A stretch of DNA of 64,000 bases from Rhytidiadelphus loreus (lineage: Eukaryota; Streptophyta; Bryopsida; Hypnales; Hylocomiaceae): NCBI GenBank assembly GCA_947034895.1, contig OX344764.1:44745348-44809347 (forward strand), written 5' to 3'. Below the pieces are notes generated by a model that saw only the letters and a program-made list of their open reading frames with translations, did no database searches and had not been told where the DNA came from. Both the position numbers and the translations under genes were made by a program. Shown here in pieces: positions 23,594 to 35,173 of the stretch; within the stretch, counting starts at the first letter, position 1; every line of letters starts with the position of its first letter.

Positions 23594-25395
23594 TTAACCC
23601 CTAAACATCCAAATTGTGTTTTTTTTTGCAACATAGCAATTTTGAGCAACTCACTATACATGAATTTTTTTTTCTTTGAAATTTTCACACAACAGGTGTC
23701 CAAGTTTTTTTCTCTGTAAGGCCTAATAATTTTCATAACTTTTGAGTACATGTTTAAAAAGTTATTGTATGACATATAGTTTCATTGCTTGGCGGGTAGC
23801 CTAGGCAGCAAAAAAAACTTCCATAACTTGTACAGGACCAAGGCCATTTTTTTGCCAAAAAACACTCAAAACTGCCATTTCTATTGCAAAGAGTAAAAAG
23901 AATTGAATTTTTTTTCCACATCAAACCATAGGATCTTACACATAACTAGTGTAAGAATGTAGAATAAATTTCAAATTTTTTGACCGCACAGAGTGCAAGA
24001 TATTTGCATTTAAAGTGAAGAAAACAAGTTTTTTGGGACATTGCAGGATTAGATTATTTAACTTTGAACCTTCTTATTTAAATTTTTTTGTACTACAAAG
24101 TTTTGAGGTTTATATCTTTATGATGGAGGATTGAGTTGAGGGTTTGAGAAAAAAATTTAAAAAGAAAAAGAAAACTTTTCATTCTTAAAAAATTGATAAG
24201 TAGAATTATGTACAAGATAGAGGGAAAATCTAAGTTATTAATATCTTTGAGATGGAATTAAAATGCACTCATTTCAGTGGTGAGATTGTTCTAGAAAGGA
24301 AACTAAACCATGCAAAATAAAACTTTTTTTTTTGAAAAATTGTAAAAATTGCACTCAAAAATGAATTCTACAAGTTATTTTTTCAAAAATTTGCTTAGAG
24401 TGCTTGAAAAACAAGATTTTCTATAATTTTTACATCACTTATTCAAATGAAATGAATCAAAGCATTCCATGTAGAAAAAAATATAATCTATGAGAACAAA
24501 AAATAAAAGAATTCAAAATTTTCAAATTTTTTTGCTGCCCGGTCTCCCTTGTTTTGAGCTTGTATGGGCATGACTTTTGTTCCTGGGTACCAATTGAAAA
24601 AATAATAATATTACCACAAAGATAATCATTTTTTCTATCTTCAATTTTATTTTAAGAAAATCATGACAATAATTGAGACCGTAGGTTCTTGTCCAAAATC
24701 CAATTTGTCCCCTGAAGGGACAATGGTCCTTTAGGGGTTAAAAATCACTTTTTTAAGAAATAAAAATTTGAAATTGGTTTTTTAAATTTATGTATATGTT
24801 GAAAACTTTGAATCGTTCCATTTTGATTAATGAGATGAAAGTTACAAGGAGTTTGGTTTGTTGGAGTTTGTGGATAGTTATGGAATCTCTACTCTAAGGT
24901 AAACTTTGAAGTCCTTTATTTAACTCAATTTTCAATATTTTTGGAATTAAAATAAATAAATTAGGTATATGTTTTTGATTACAACATTACAACCATTGGG
25001 ATTGGCTTTTTTCAATTCCATAAATAAATTTTTAACAATTTAGTATTTTGAATCATTCTCTATTTCTTTCTACTTACTATTATTTTCCTATATGTTGTAC
25101 AATTCCAAATGATCTAAAAATTTTCAAGCATGTAGCCAACTTGCCTTGAAGAATGAATCCAAAGAAGCACAACCATTTTGGACATTTTTTCATACAAATA
25201 TAACCTTGTGAAGTGCAACTCCCCATTTTTTTGCAAGGCCAACAAAAGGATTTTTGCCACTTCAAATGCTAATATCTTGCAATCTGCACAATGAAAATTT
25301 CTGAAATTTTTTCCACATCTTTTGAAACCAGTGTACTACAAGATCCTATGGTGACATGTGTCCAAAAATGTTTATTTTTCTGAAATTTGTGCAGA
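23594..25395 (-). repeat. family B element, inverted, carrying a nested family A element
   Basis: Read on the minus strand this is the same sequence as 15408-16312, and it ends at TTAACCCCTAAACATCC (23594-23610 as written on the plus strand). Between about 23835 and 24741 it is interrupted by a family A element. Family B matches resume on both sides: AAGTGATTTTT outside on one side, TGCTGCCTAGGCTACCCGCC on the other. The 5' end near 25395 is not sharp. Confidence 0.65.
23835..24741 (+). mobile_element. family A element nested in family B
   Basis: It matches 14354-15299 in the same orientation: GGACCAAGGCC, AAAACACTCAAAACTGCCAT, GATCTTACACATAACTAGTG, and ends with GGGACAATGGTCCTTTAGGG, then GTTAA at 24737-24741. 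The left terminal repeat has degenerated to TTGTACAGGACC. Confidence 0.68.
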
Positions 25396-26027
25396 CATAA
25401 GTGATGATGCTAAATGAACGCGAGCATCGGACGAAGTGCCGCAAGCGCGCTAGCTAGCTCTCAGTACGTATTGGTGGCAGCAATGACAACGCATATGATC
25501 CGTCAGTAGACTGATGAAATTATATGGTAAAGTTATTAGAAGTAAGGACAGTCTCCGCGCTGGTTTTCAGTTCCTCCAAGCCCGCGGCATCGCTATTCAC
25601 TTTCTGTTTGGGGCACGGAGAAAATTTCCTGTGCAGAAATGGGTCAAAACATATGGTACTCTGCAGGCATGCAACTCATTTAGGGCCTAATTTAGAAAGA
25701 CTCTGATTCACATAATCACAATCTTTCCCTAATTAAAGCATGTTCAAAAGAATTGAATGATTCATACTATGGCTGAAGGTTGAGAGGCCGTGGGTTTCCA
25801 CCAATCAAATTTCAAGAAACCAAAAGTTCGGCCTCTCAAGTCTCAACCCTTCACATTAGAAGGTGCAAGTCCAAAGGCCATGGCCCTCCAACTACCTACA
25901 TGGCAATAAATTGCTTACATGGCGACAGACTCTCAAAGGAAGTTTGAGCCGGCTAAAAATGAATGCCCAAACTATGACCGAGAGGCCATCAACTTATGAC
26001 AAGATCTCAACCATTAGATTGGAAGGT
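25396..26027. other. intergenic DNA with a GC-richer patch
   Basis: 25410-25700 is richer in GC than its surroundings (GCATCGGACGAAGTGCCGCA and following). The frame 25524-25706 has no recognisable domain. No gene was called. Confidence 0.3.
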
Positions 26028-26170
26028 GGGAGTTCATTACTAAGAGTTTGGACTTTGGGCTTGGCCTCTGGAGGCTTCACACTATGGCCATCCAAGTTGA
26101 AAGGCCGTGGGAGTTCATTGCTAAGGGTTTGGACTTTGGGCTTGGCCTTTGGAGGCTTCACACTATGGCT
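26028..26170 (+). repeat. 81-bp tandem duplication
   Basis: GGGAGTTCATTACTAAGAGT at 26028 recurs as GGGAGTTCATTGCTAAGGGT at 26109. Each is followed by TTGGACTTTGGGCTTGGCCT and GGAGGCTTCACACTATGGC. The period of 81 bp is a multiple of three, which explains why frames stay open through it on both strands. Confidence 0.7.
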
Positions 26171-26888
26171 GGCCAAAGGCTCGAATTCCTATTATTTATT
26201 GCCTATTTATTGCTCACTTCTTTGGACTCTCAACAAAGTTTGGCCACTCAATGCCATGGCCTCTCAACTTGAATGTCCATAGTGTGAAGTGGCCTTGAAT
26301 ATTGGTATAGTCGGTTGTCTTGCTTGGGTCTGCAACTAATTAAGTAGTGTAGTGAGTGCCCAAGCAAGTTACAATTCCATGATGAATGGGCAACTTTGTT
26401 AAAATGGTAAAATTTCACAACTTTTGTAGTTTTTATAGTTCAAATTGGGTGGTTTGAAATGTACAATTTTCCTAGATTTCTTAAATCTATATCACTACTA
26501 AATATATGAAATCTACATGAATCACAGATGGCATTTTTACAATTCAAACTAGGTGGTCTGAAATCTATACTTGTCCTAGATGTCACTTTTATGGCTCAAA
26601 CCATGCAATTTGAAAATGGCACATGGAATACAACCATTTTAATGAAATTCCCCATATGAGCAAACTAGATGAGGTATTAAAAGGTATAAACACCAAAAGA
26701 AAACATTTTATACTCTCCAAGAAGAAGAAGAGCAACTCCAATTTGAAAGAGTTGAGTGAATGGAATAGGCATTAAAGGAAATCCAGACCTTGCACAAGGC
26801 CGATAGAGTGCATGAAAATGTGCAATTATATAAATATCTAAAAAATTATTAAAAAAAAACATTATTTTGGTCCACATGATCACCTGCC

Positions 26889-27260
26889 ATTAGAGAAAAA
26901 ATGAGGCCTCTGGAGGGCTGCTCTAGTAGCAGTTGAACTACCCTCCCATCTTTTTTTTGGCAAAAAAAGCTTTTTTTCCCCCAAAATTGCCCACTTCAAA
27001 CCTACAATTTTCAATGCTGCTAGTGGCATAAGAATCTAGTTTTATATTTTTTTCTCTCAAAAAGAAAAAAACTTTAATTTTTTTTCAAAAATTAAAATAA
27101 TAATAATAATAATTTTAGTCGCTAGGGTTGACTACCCCGGCGATATTCACCCAAGATGACTTTCCTTTGCAGCTAGATTCCGGCTAGGGATTACTTTGAA
27201 AACAATAGCTTGTTTGGTCACTCCAAAGCAGCCCTCCGGAGGCCTGAAATTTTCTATAAT
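26889..27260. mobile_element. MITE, family E copy 2
   Basis: Left: ATTAGAGAAAAAATGAGGCC, then TCTGGAGGGCTGCTCTAG. Right, inverted: ATTATAGAAAATTTCAGGCC, then TCCGGAGGGCTGC. It is about 370 bp long and contains (AAT)n near 27100. No coding frame is present. Confidence 0.68.
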
Positions 27261-29740
27261 GTATGTTAGGTAGGATTGGAAACTAAAAAATGTTTTTAAA
27301 TGTTTTTTTTCAAAAAATACATAAATATTAATTATTTTTCCCATAGATTTGAACTTCTACCAAAAGTCAAACAACCCTTAAGATTTGAGAAGGACCACAT
27401 TTTCTCTTATGTCTACTGGGAACATTGGCTCAACTATATAGGCTTCATAGAATTCGATGGCAAATTCCATCCTTGATGCCTCTATTAGGAGGTAGACACT
27501 ATAATGAACTGATATGTTCCTTTCCTTTATAAATTCTTGGGTCACCATACGATAACAAGGTCATTTGTCTTCAACCATAGTTGGATGGACTATAAAGGTA
27601 AACACCCCACCCTGGCTCAAGTTTGAATTCATTCAAACATCTAAAAAGTGGCCTTGAATGAACACTTTCAAGACTCAAAATCACCACTACTTTTCGATGC
27701 AACCAATGAAAGGTGATGAGTTTTTTGAAGCAACCAATGAAAGGTGAGACATTTTGTATTTCAAGCCTTGAAGGCTATCCAAGATGAATATAGTTTTAAG
27801 TGTAGGCTATCCTATGTTTTCAACTTTGAAAATTTGTAAAATATTACTAGAGTATCGGAACTTGAAAAATTACAAGACTACTTGGGTAGTTGGGTTGCAC
27901 TTCTCTTGAGTTTGCTAATAATCTATTCAATTTTTTTTTGTCATTCAACTTTTGAGATAGTGGGATTTTAAAAAAAAATACTGCCTTAAGGTGTTCAACC
28001 TTAGGTGGTGTGTTTTCCATCTTCTCCACACTTTTTAAGAGAGCGGTAAGCTCGGCGGTAAGGTAAGTGCACTTAATTGTGACCCCTTTTTAAAACCAAT
28101 ACCAAAAAATTATTGTCTAAAATGTACTATCTCTATTTACGAGAGCCTTGAGTTGCTTTAGATGGTTCACCTATTTTCATCACTTTGAAAATTCATAGTT
28201 TATTCATATCAACATATGGTATCCAAAAATTGCATAACAAGAAAATTTAAAAATCTCTTTTACCTATCAATAAGATCCAATAAAAGATTAAGAAATTTCT
28301 TAATGCATTAGTATAGTCCTATTTGTTAAAAAAAAACTAGATAAGAAATTTAATTTTCAAAAGAGTGTTGCTCAATTGCTTTTTGGAACCCAATTAGATA
28401 TAAGGTGGGCACCTTGAAATGCAACATTGATTCTAAACTGCCATCTTCACTCTATGTACATCTCCAAAATCAAATATATACCTATGTGGAAGAAACCGTT
28501 TTAAATTGAACCAAACTTTGTTCCTTCATAACTTTTGCATACGGTATCCAAATGTCGCGTTCTTTGGTGCTGTGGAACTTCCATTCACTTGTCAATAAGA
28601 AATATGAATAGTCTAATAATAGTAACTGGACACAGTAGCAAAAGTGGCGGTTTTGGGGGTACTCACCTTGGTTGCCTCAGATCACGAAGATCTCACAACC
28701 TTGAAGTCATTTGGAGGAGAGGGTTATGTCAAGGAACAGGCAAATCTCCTGTTTGGGGGCACTGAAAGAAGATGTAACGGTTTCAAGAAAAAAAAAAGGA
28801 AAAAGAAAAAACAAGAAGATATAACGTATACCGATGAAATTTCACAAAACATTGTCTCCGCTAGCTCCTGATGAGTCAGCCTGGCCAATAGTGAAATTTA
28901 TCTCCGTTAAAATCCTACAGACTTGGGCTTGGTTGTACGGTACTCTCCCTTGCAATCGAATCATCCTTTCATTGCATCCAAGTGACCCCACAGACAATTT
29001 AAAAAATATATACTCCATGGAGTATAAAACATGGTACAGTGCGATTGGCATGAAGCCTCGAGTGGCCTACAAAAGCCGTTCATGACTTACCCAGCAAGGA
29101 AAATCAACTGAAGGTCAAGAAACTATTCAAATTCAAAGATTCATAATATATACAGTATATACTCCATAATTACACAAAATAAAAAATTAACATCTACAGT
29201 AATAAGATTGACGGAAGACTGCACCTGAAAGTCTGCAAGAAAACTGAAGTACAGTTCCAAACGTCAAGATGCCACACGTACGTACTACTCCCTGTTGCTA
29301 CGAAAAAGCCAATGCTGAGTTACCTCTTGTGCTTGCACTCACTTGGATCAGACGGGACCAGTCGTCTCGATAACGACCATTCCGATTGTGATTACGTTTG
29401 TTCTTTTTCCATCACCGGTACAGACAATTAAACTAACTGAAGCTCCCGGCCTCCGGAAGACAATTGTGGAGCCGACGTAGTATTGGACACCTCGATCTGT
29501 CTGGTACAAATTAAGAGGCAGCTAGCTAGCTGCAGACCTTTTCCGACTTGTGACGGTTGCGCGTGTACGTGTCGGTACGAATCTTCGCTCCGGAGTTCCA
29601 CGCTTGTTTGTTGCCGATAGGCAGGGATTAAAGGACGGGTGTCAGTTCAGATTAGAAGCGCGTATTATTTTACTACGGTTCATTTAAGGACTTGCAATAT
29701 CGTGCGGGACTCAATATGTTTGCATCGCAACTGTTGTCTT
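27261..29740. other. intergenic DNA upstream of the ZnF-AP2 gene
   Basis: AT-rich to about 28500, then increasingly GC-rich towards the gene. Frames at 28535-28871 (for example LKSFGGEGYVKEQANLLFGG in one frame) are suggestive, but I found no domain or splice partner. No element with clear ends was seen. Confidence 0.35.
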
Positions 29741-29746
29741 AGCTTC

Positions 29747-30154
29747 TATCTCTCTCTCTCTCTCTCACTTTCGAAGCAATAGCTAGAGTCTGGCTGGCGA
29801 AGACCCTTGGATAACCTAGAACGCAATGCTTGTGATGAGCTTTGTGTCGTGAGTCTATTCATTTGCATTGATCTTGTCGAAAGGTTTCGGAAATCTGTAC
29901 TTATAATTTGGGTTTGCTGGTGAATAGAGGTGAATTGAGCAATTAGTCTGAGAGGCAGTTCCTGTCGTTAGTTTGCGACTCTGAGAGCTGTCTTTCTCGG
30001 TTTATCCTGCGCCTCAAGTTAAGGAGTAGTTTAGAAGTTATTCGTAGCTGCTGTGGGTGCCGAGTTCGAGAGATAGGAGTACGAACGGCAAATTGGTAGC
30101 AGGGTGTTTGAAAATTGCTAGCTAGAGAGCGGGAAATTCGTCGTGCGTGGATAA
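29747..30154 (+). promoter_or_regulatory. probable promoter/5' leader of the ZnF-AP2 gene with a (TC)n tract
   Basis: A TC dinucleotide tract covers about 29747-29766. It is followed by GC-richer DNA without long open frames up to the ATG at 30155. CT-rich tracts near transcription starts are common in plant promoters and leaders. The transcription start itself was not determined. Confidence 0.35.
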
Positions 30155-31327
30155 ATGGAGGGCAATACCATGGACCAACTAGACTGGGAGAAGATTCTCA
30201 TCTCCATTGAGGACTCGCCAGTCGACGAGAGTACTACAACAACAGACGAGGTGCACCAAGTCGCCAGTTCAGCGAGCGTTCATCCAAGCGTTCCACCATC
30301 TGCTGCAGGACCAGGATCAGGATTAGTTGATAGTAATTACCGTCAGCGGCTTCGTTCGTACTCCAGTTTCCCCGCCACAGCACTAGCGCCACCGTCAACC
30401 ACGTCCTCCGACACGACGAGCTCCCAAGGTGGTGATCCGATGGACGTCGCGTACACCCAATCCCTGAGCGATGGCGCTGGAAGCGACCAGCGCCGTTACG
30501 TCCGTCGTCACGTCCGCAGGCGGATGGCGGGAGGCAGCGGCAGAGCCTTAGCAGAACTGGAGGTCCGGTCCCCTCGTCGTGCTTGTTACGACTGCGACGT
30601 CTGTGGGCAGATATTTCTGTCGCCGCAATCCCTCGGAGGCCACAAAAACCTCCACAAAGGGAAGAGGGCCTCGAAATTATCATCACGAGGCCGTGGCGCC
30701 CGTGGTGCCCGTGATCAGTACCTGCTTGCGGGGGCGAGCTCCCAGCAGAATACAAGCGGTGGCGACTCGGACGGTGTCCCGTCCCCAATTTACAAAGGGG
30801 TGCGGTGTCGGGAAGGCACGAAGTGGGTGAGCGAGATTCGACCGCCGAGATCGTCCGACAAGTGGTGGCTGGGGACGTTTCCTTCCGCGGAAGAAGCGGC
30901 GCAGGCGTACGACGTCGCCTTGTGTTACTTCAGATCCGATACCGACTTGAATTTCGAACTCCATGATCTTTGCCGGGAGCTTCCGACCTTGCCGAGTGAC
31001 TTGTCGTCCAATCAGTTCGCGCTTTGTTTAAGGGAGATGGTGAGAACTGTTAGTGAGCAAATCATTGCTGACCGGCGGAGCAGAGCGATGACGTCGCTGC
31101 CCGAGCCTGCGCAACCGCAAGTGGCTTCTGGTTCTCTACCAACTTTGACATCGACGTCGTCTGACTCGTCTCTACCCGAGCCTGCGCAAGCGGCTTCGTC
31201 GTCTCGGTCAAGTGTGAGCGGGAATTCTTGCACCACTGAAACGGCGGCTGACACTGCAATGCCGGAGGTTGTCACATCGGATGACTTCAATTATCTACAA
31301 TTTCTAGTAGATCCGTCGCTCGAGTAG
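30155..31327 (+). CDS. transcription factor with EPF-type C2H2 zinc finger plus AP2/ERF domain
   Basis: The protein has 390 residues and one exon, starting at ATG 30155. An acidic, Ser/Thr-rich N terminus is followed by a basic stretch at 113-124 (RRYVRRHVRRRM). One C2H2 finger occupies 145-167: ligands C147, C150, H163 and H167, with PQSLGGH in the position of the plant QALGGH signature. A second basic stretch (HKGKRASKLSSRGRGARGAR) follows. The AP2/ERF domain spans about 213-271: YKGVR, TKWVSEIR, then WWLGTFPSAEEAAQAYD and LNFE. The C-terminal part is Ser-rich, repeats LPEPAQ at 315-320 and 340-345, and ends acidic (DDFNYLQFLVDPSLE), a possible activation region. Each domain alone marks a plant DNA-binding regulator acting in the nucleus. 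The two together are unusual to my knowledge. WVSEIR and the overall AP2 sequence lean to the DREB side, but the subgroup is not certain. Confidence 0.92.
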   Translation: MEGNTMDQLDWEKILISIEDSPVDESTTTTDEVHQVASSASVHPSVPPSAAGPGSGLVDSNYRQRLRSYSSFPATALAPPSTTSSDTTSSQGGDPMDVAYTQSLSDGAGSDQRRYVRRHVRRRMAGGSGRALAELEVRSPRRACYDCDVCGQIFLSPQSLGGHKNLHKGKRASKLSSRGRGARGARDQYLLAGASSQQNTSGGDSDGVPSPIYKGVRCREGTKWVSEIRPPRSSDKWWLGTFPSAEEAAQAYDVALCYFRSDTDLNFELHDLCRELPTLPSDLSSNQFALCLREMVRTVSEQIIADRRSRAMTSLPEPAQPQVASGSLPTLTSTSSDSSLPEPAQAASSSRSSVSGNSCTTETAADTAMPEVVTSDDFNYLQFLVDPSLE

Positions 31328-32439
31328 TGAATCGGACTAGCTAGCAGTTCTACTGAAACCAATCCGAGACTCTCGTTCCTCTGGGGTCTCGATCTCTTCG
31401 ATGGGGGCCATAGTGACCGCCGTGCATTTGCTTGCATGGGATATATATCTCCTTGCGGGTTGTATTGATTGTCAACACTAGCATATATTCATCGTGGCAT
31501 GGGATCATGACCAGCGACACCCACCCTGAAACACATGTTCTCCACGACAGATACATTCTCTGGAGGGTATGTATCCGAGATGGACAGGATTTCCATTTCG
31601 GAAGTTGATCAGACGTTGTGATCATAAACGTTCGCTTGCTCTCTGAGATCTTACATTATCTCTAGATCGATGTCAAGGCCATGAGCACCGTCATCAAATT
31701 CCTCAACCGAGGCAAATACATGGTTGACTCGATCGATACACAGTCGATCAGTTCATGTGGAATAGACATGGTGAAGCCGAGTATATAGTCCCGCATCAAT
31801 CCAGGGGACCATGTCCCGAAAGCCGGTGTACATTTTTTTCATCGATCCGGGGGATTGCATTACATGTGAGCTCGCGGATGGTCTAGCTACAGGATGCGCA
31901 CGCGACTGTAACATTGGCGCGTCCTCATTTGAATGATCGACATATATCTTCGTCTTGAAGACTGATCGATCCCAGTTTTTTTAATTTCGGTGGACACATT
32001 TGAAAACCTCAGTGGACCACTTGCATCATGTATAGATAGGCTCCCACGATATTCTGTACGTTATTGATCGATGCTAGCATATATTAGCTGGGAGACCAGT
32101 CCAGCTTGCTAAATTCAAATGACTAAAAAGAAAAGATTAATCCAATTTCGCGTAGTTATGGATACAGATTCCTGCCACATTACATGGAAGTGCGAGGCAT
32201 GTTGAAGCTAATTAGGCAATTCAATTAGCCGGGTGGTTTCACTTTCACCCTCACTGGGTCTCAAACTCTCAATCCCCACTTTTGGAGTTAATCTAGCTAG
32301 CTAGTATTGCAGGATTCATTGTCTGTCAATTGAGTTTGGCATGACTGCTGTCGCTAGGTACTGTGTTTTGAGAATCGGATCCAGTATGGATCTGCACTTC
32401 GGAGTAGTTCTGATATATGTCATTTAATCGTTCTGATTA
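31328..32439. other. 3' flank of the ZnF-AP2 gene
   Basis: Moderately GC-rich DNA that probably includes the 3' UTR. GATCGAT and CTAGCTAGC words are frequent. No further gene or repeat was recognised. Confidence 0.4.
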
Positions 32440-33168
32440 CACTACAAGAGAGTGTATAGTTTGCAACAGTTTCTGCAATGGTTTTGCAATGCCCACAATT
32501 TTTTTTTTAATGACTTTGCAATGGTTTTGCAATGTCTTAGCATTGGCACTACAATGGTACAGCTACACTGACATTTGCAATGTCCCATATTGATAGTCAA
32601 GGGTACTATGAGGTTGAACACATAAGAGGTGTAATCTGATAACAACATAGATAGTGAATTCTATTCACGAAATCATCCATTTCAAGATTTAGTGTAGTAC
32701 AAAATCTATGAAATTTTATAGTATGTGAATTTAAGAAACTATAAATGTATATGTTACCAACATTTTGAACTCCTGAAATCTAGAAAGAGTCTAGATCAAA
32801 AATTCTGAAATGTACAAATTGATGAGATTGAAACTTGAAATCTACATTTCGGTTAGATTTGAGACTCCCAAATCTAAGAATTGTATTGATTATATATAAT
32901 TACGTATTTCTTTGCAATGATTATTGCAACATTTTTGCAATAGTTTCTACATGATTTTGCATTTTCAATTTGCAACAATTTTAGAATACAATAGGATGGA
33001 TTCAATGTCCAAGACTTTAGAATTACATCAACAACAAGTTTGCAATGCTTTTGCAATGCATTAGTTATCTTTGGTGATCTAGACTAAGTTCCAATACACA
33101 TCATTCAATTGCAGAACCATTGCAAATGAATTGCTATTGTATTGCAATCACTACTTTCTGTTGTAGTG
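32440..33168. mobile_element. CACTA-like non-autonomous element
   Basis: The ends are CACTACAAGAGAGTG and, inverted, CACTACAACAGAAAGTAGTG. The 3-bp target duplication TTA is present at 32437-32439 and 33169-33171. CACTA ends with a 3-bp duplication are the CACTA/EnSpm hallmark. TTTGCAATG words are repeated many times in both orientations near both ends, as expected of subterminal transposase-binding repeats. The element is 729 bp long and has no coding frame. Confidence 0.82.
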
Positions 33169-34879
33169 TTAGAGTTGGATTTGTGAAAAAGTGAGTGTAA
33201 TATAGACATCAACTCCGTCACATATGGAGTTTGCAAATGTTTCTGAGTTCAGGGGTAGAGGGAGAAGTGAGGTTGGCGACTGAATGAAGGGATTTCAATT
33301 CAAGTGATAATTTTCCGTTTTGTCAAAAAGAAGATAATAAAGCCCTCTTGTTTTCGCTAACAAAGAGGTTTTAGTACATTTGTTCAAAACTTTGCCGTTT
33401 GTCACAAACTGAGAATTGCTAATTTAATGGAAATTATTCCCTTTGTAGTACCCTGTTTTTCAATGTGTTCAACCTGGTTAGCACCAATTGAAAAACAAAG
33501 GGAGCCAAAAAAATTGAGAAGTTTCCTTCTTGGTCAACCCCCCTCGTTTGACATTGAGAAGTTCTCTTTTGGAGTTAATGACCTTTGGATTGGTCTAAAC
33601 CACTTATATCGAAGGGGTGAAATGGAAAATTAAATTAAATTAAATTAAAGAATAGTGCTTTTCAATGAGGACCCAAAGGCCTCGGAATTTCAATTAAACT
33701 CACCCTCTTGAGGAGGTCTTAGTATAATTTGTGAGGCTCAAAATTTGAGAATTTTTGCTACCACATTGGAAAAATGTACTCCTTGTCATTAGGACTCTCA
33801 TTTCAAGGTCTAAATTCATTTTCCAAGGACTTCTTAATTTTAGCCAATTAAAACCTTTAAAATTTTGGCCCCCTTACTTTTCAATTCAATGTAAATGAGG
33901 CCTTTAGTTATTAGCATATCTATAGATATTAGATAGACTCATTAGCACAAGGTATCATGTATGATAATACAACATCCCATATTCCCAAGAGGCAAAGGTT
34001 TCTAAAATCAACTTGAACTATCTTGGACGTACTATGCCTTGCTTTCATTAGATACATGTGTTAAGTGGATAATTTTTTGGAGTATTAATTTTGAAATCAT
34101 CTTTTCTCCTACCCTACTATAACATAAAAGTCTAAAATAATCCAATATTTAAATACCTTCACTTAGTTCTAATTTGCATATAAATTTTTATTTGATAGTA
34201 AGGTTGTCTATTTTGACAAGATTTGGAGATTTTATGTCATAATGTCACGTCACATCATGACGCTTCAAAATCTTGAAAACCCTAATCCTAAATAGATAGA
34301 ATCCTGACAACCCTAACCCTAAATCCTAAATTCTAAAAAAGAATCGATTTTTTTCACTACTTTTTGACAATTGTGGATGGAAAATCAAATGTATCACTAC
34401 TATTCAACATATTAGCCTAATGTATGTCATTCTTTCTAAAGAATTTTATGGTATTCCATCAATATTGTTAGATTATTCTATCATGATATCATTGGGGTGG
34501 GATCTTGACATTTTGTTGACATCACATCCATCTAAACTTGACATGAGTAGATGACTGTGACAACCTTGTTTAATAGGGTTTATTATTTTTTTAAATTGGC
34601 CTTCAATACCTTTGCATTGAAATGTTGCTTTCATGACATAAATATACACCATGAATCTATGCTAACAAAATTATTAGTATTTTACTAATAATTGGTTCAA
34701 AAATTCATAGTTTCTCTAATAAGGAAAAGAGTTTAGTAATTCACATGTACTAGGGTTTAAGGTGAACGATATCAGGGACAAGAAAAAAAACATAGTGGTT
34801 TAGAGGGTATCTAATGACATCACAATTTTTCAGACATTCTACCATCTATATTGCACCACTTGTCAAAAATTAGGAGCAG
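33169..34879. other. AT-rich intergenic DNA
   Basis: It contains an (AAATT)n run near 33635 and a short degenerate run of CCCTAAA-like words at 34280-34340. No gene was recognised. Confidence 0.4.
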
Positions 34880-35173
34880 TAGATGAGATTGGGGGAGAGC
34901 TGGAGGGCCGTTTCAGGCCTATTTCCAACTCCATTTCCCCTGGTCTTTTCGAACTCCGGTATCAGATTTTTTTTTTTTCAAAAATAAAAAATAAAAAAAT
35001 TTAAATCCTTAAAATGAGAAACAAAGTTAATTTTTTTTTTTCCGAAAAAACTGACCTAGCAGTCTCTCGGCTAGGTCAGCGCAGGCGGGGAACGGTGGTT
35101 TTCGGCAGTTTTCAGGTGGGTTTCAAGTTGGGAACTCGCAGCCCTCCACAACGGCCAAAACACATGTAATGGT
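34880..35173. mobile_element. MITE, family E copy 3
   Basis: It carries GGAGGGCCGTTTCAGGCC on the left and GGGAACTCGCAGCCCTCCAC on the right. The AT-rich centre and the CTCGGCTAGGTCAGCGCAGG motif are shared with the copies at 39167, 45994 and 55212. Confidence 0.6.

Noticed and set aside
30234..31290. 184-, 93- and 92-residue minus-strand frames over the ZnF-AP2 gene
   Set aside because: They are antisense shadows of a GC-rich coding region with clear domains on the plus strand.
34280..34340. CCCTAAA-like words as an interstitial telomere
   Set aside because: Only a few degenerate units (CCCTAACCCTAAATCC) occur, with no regular array; too little to support a telomeric remnant.
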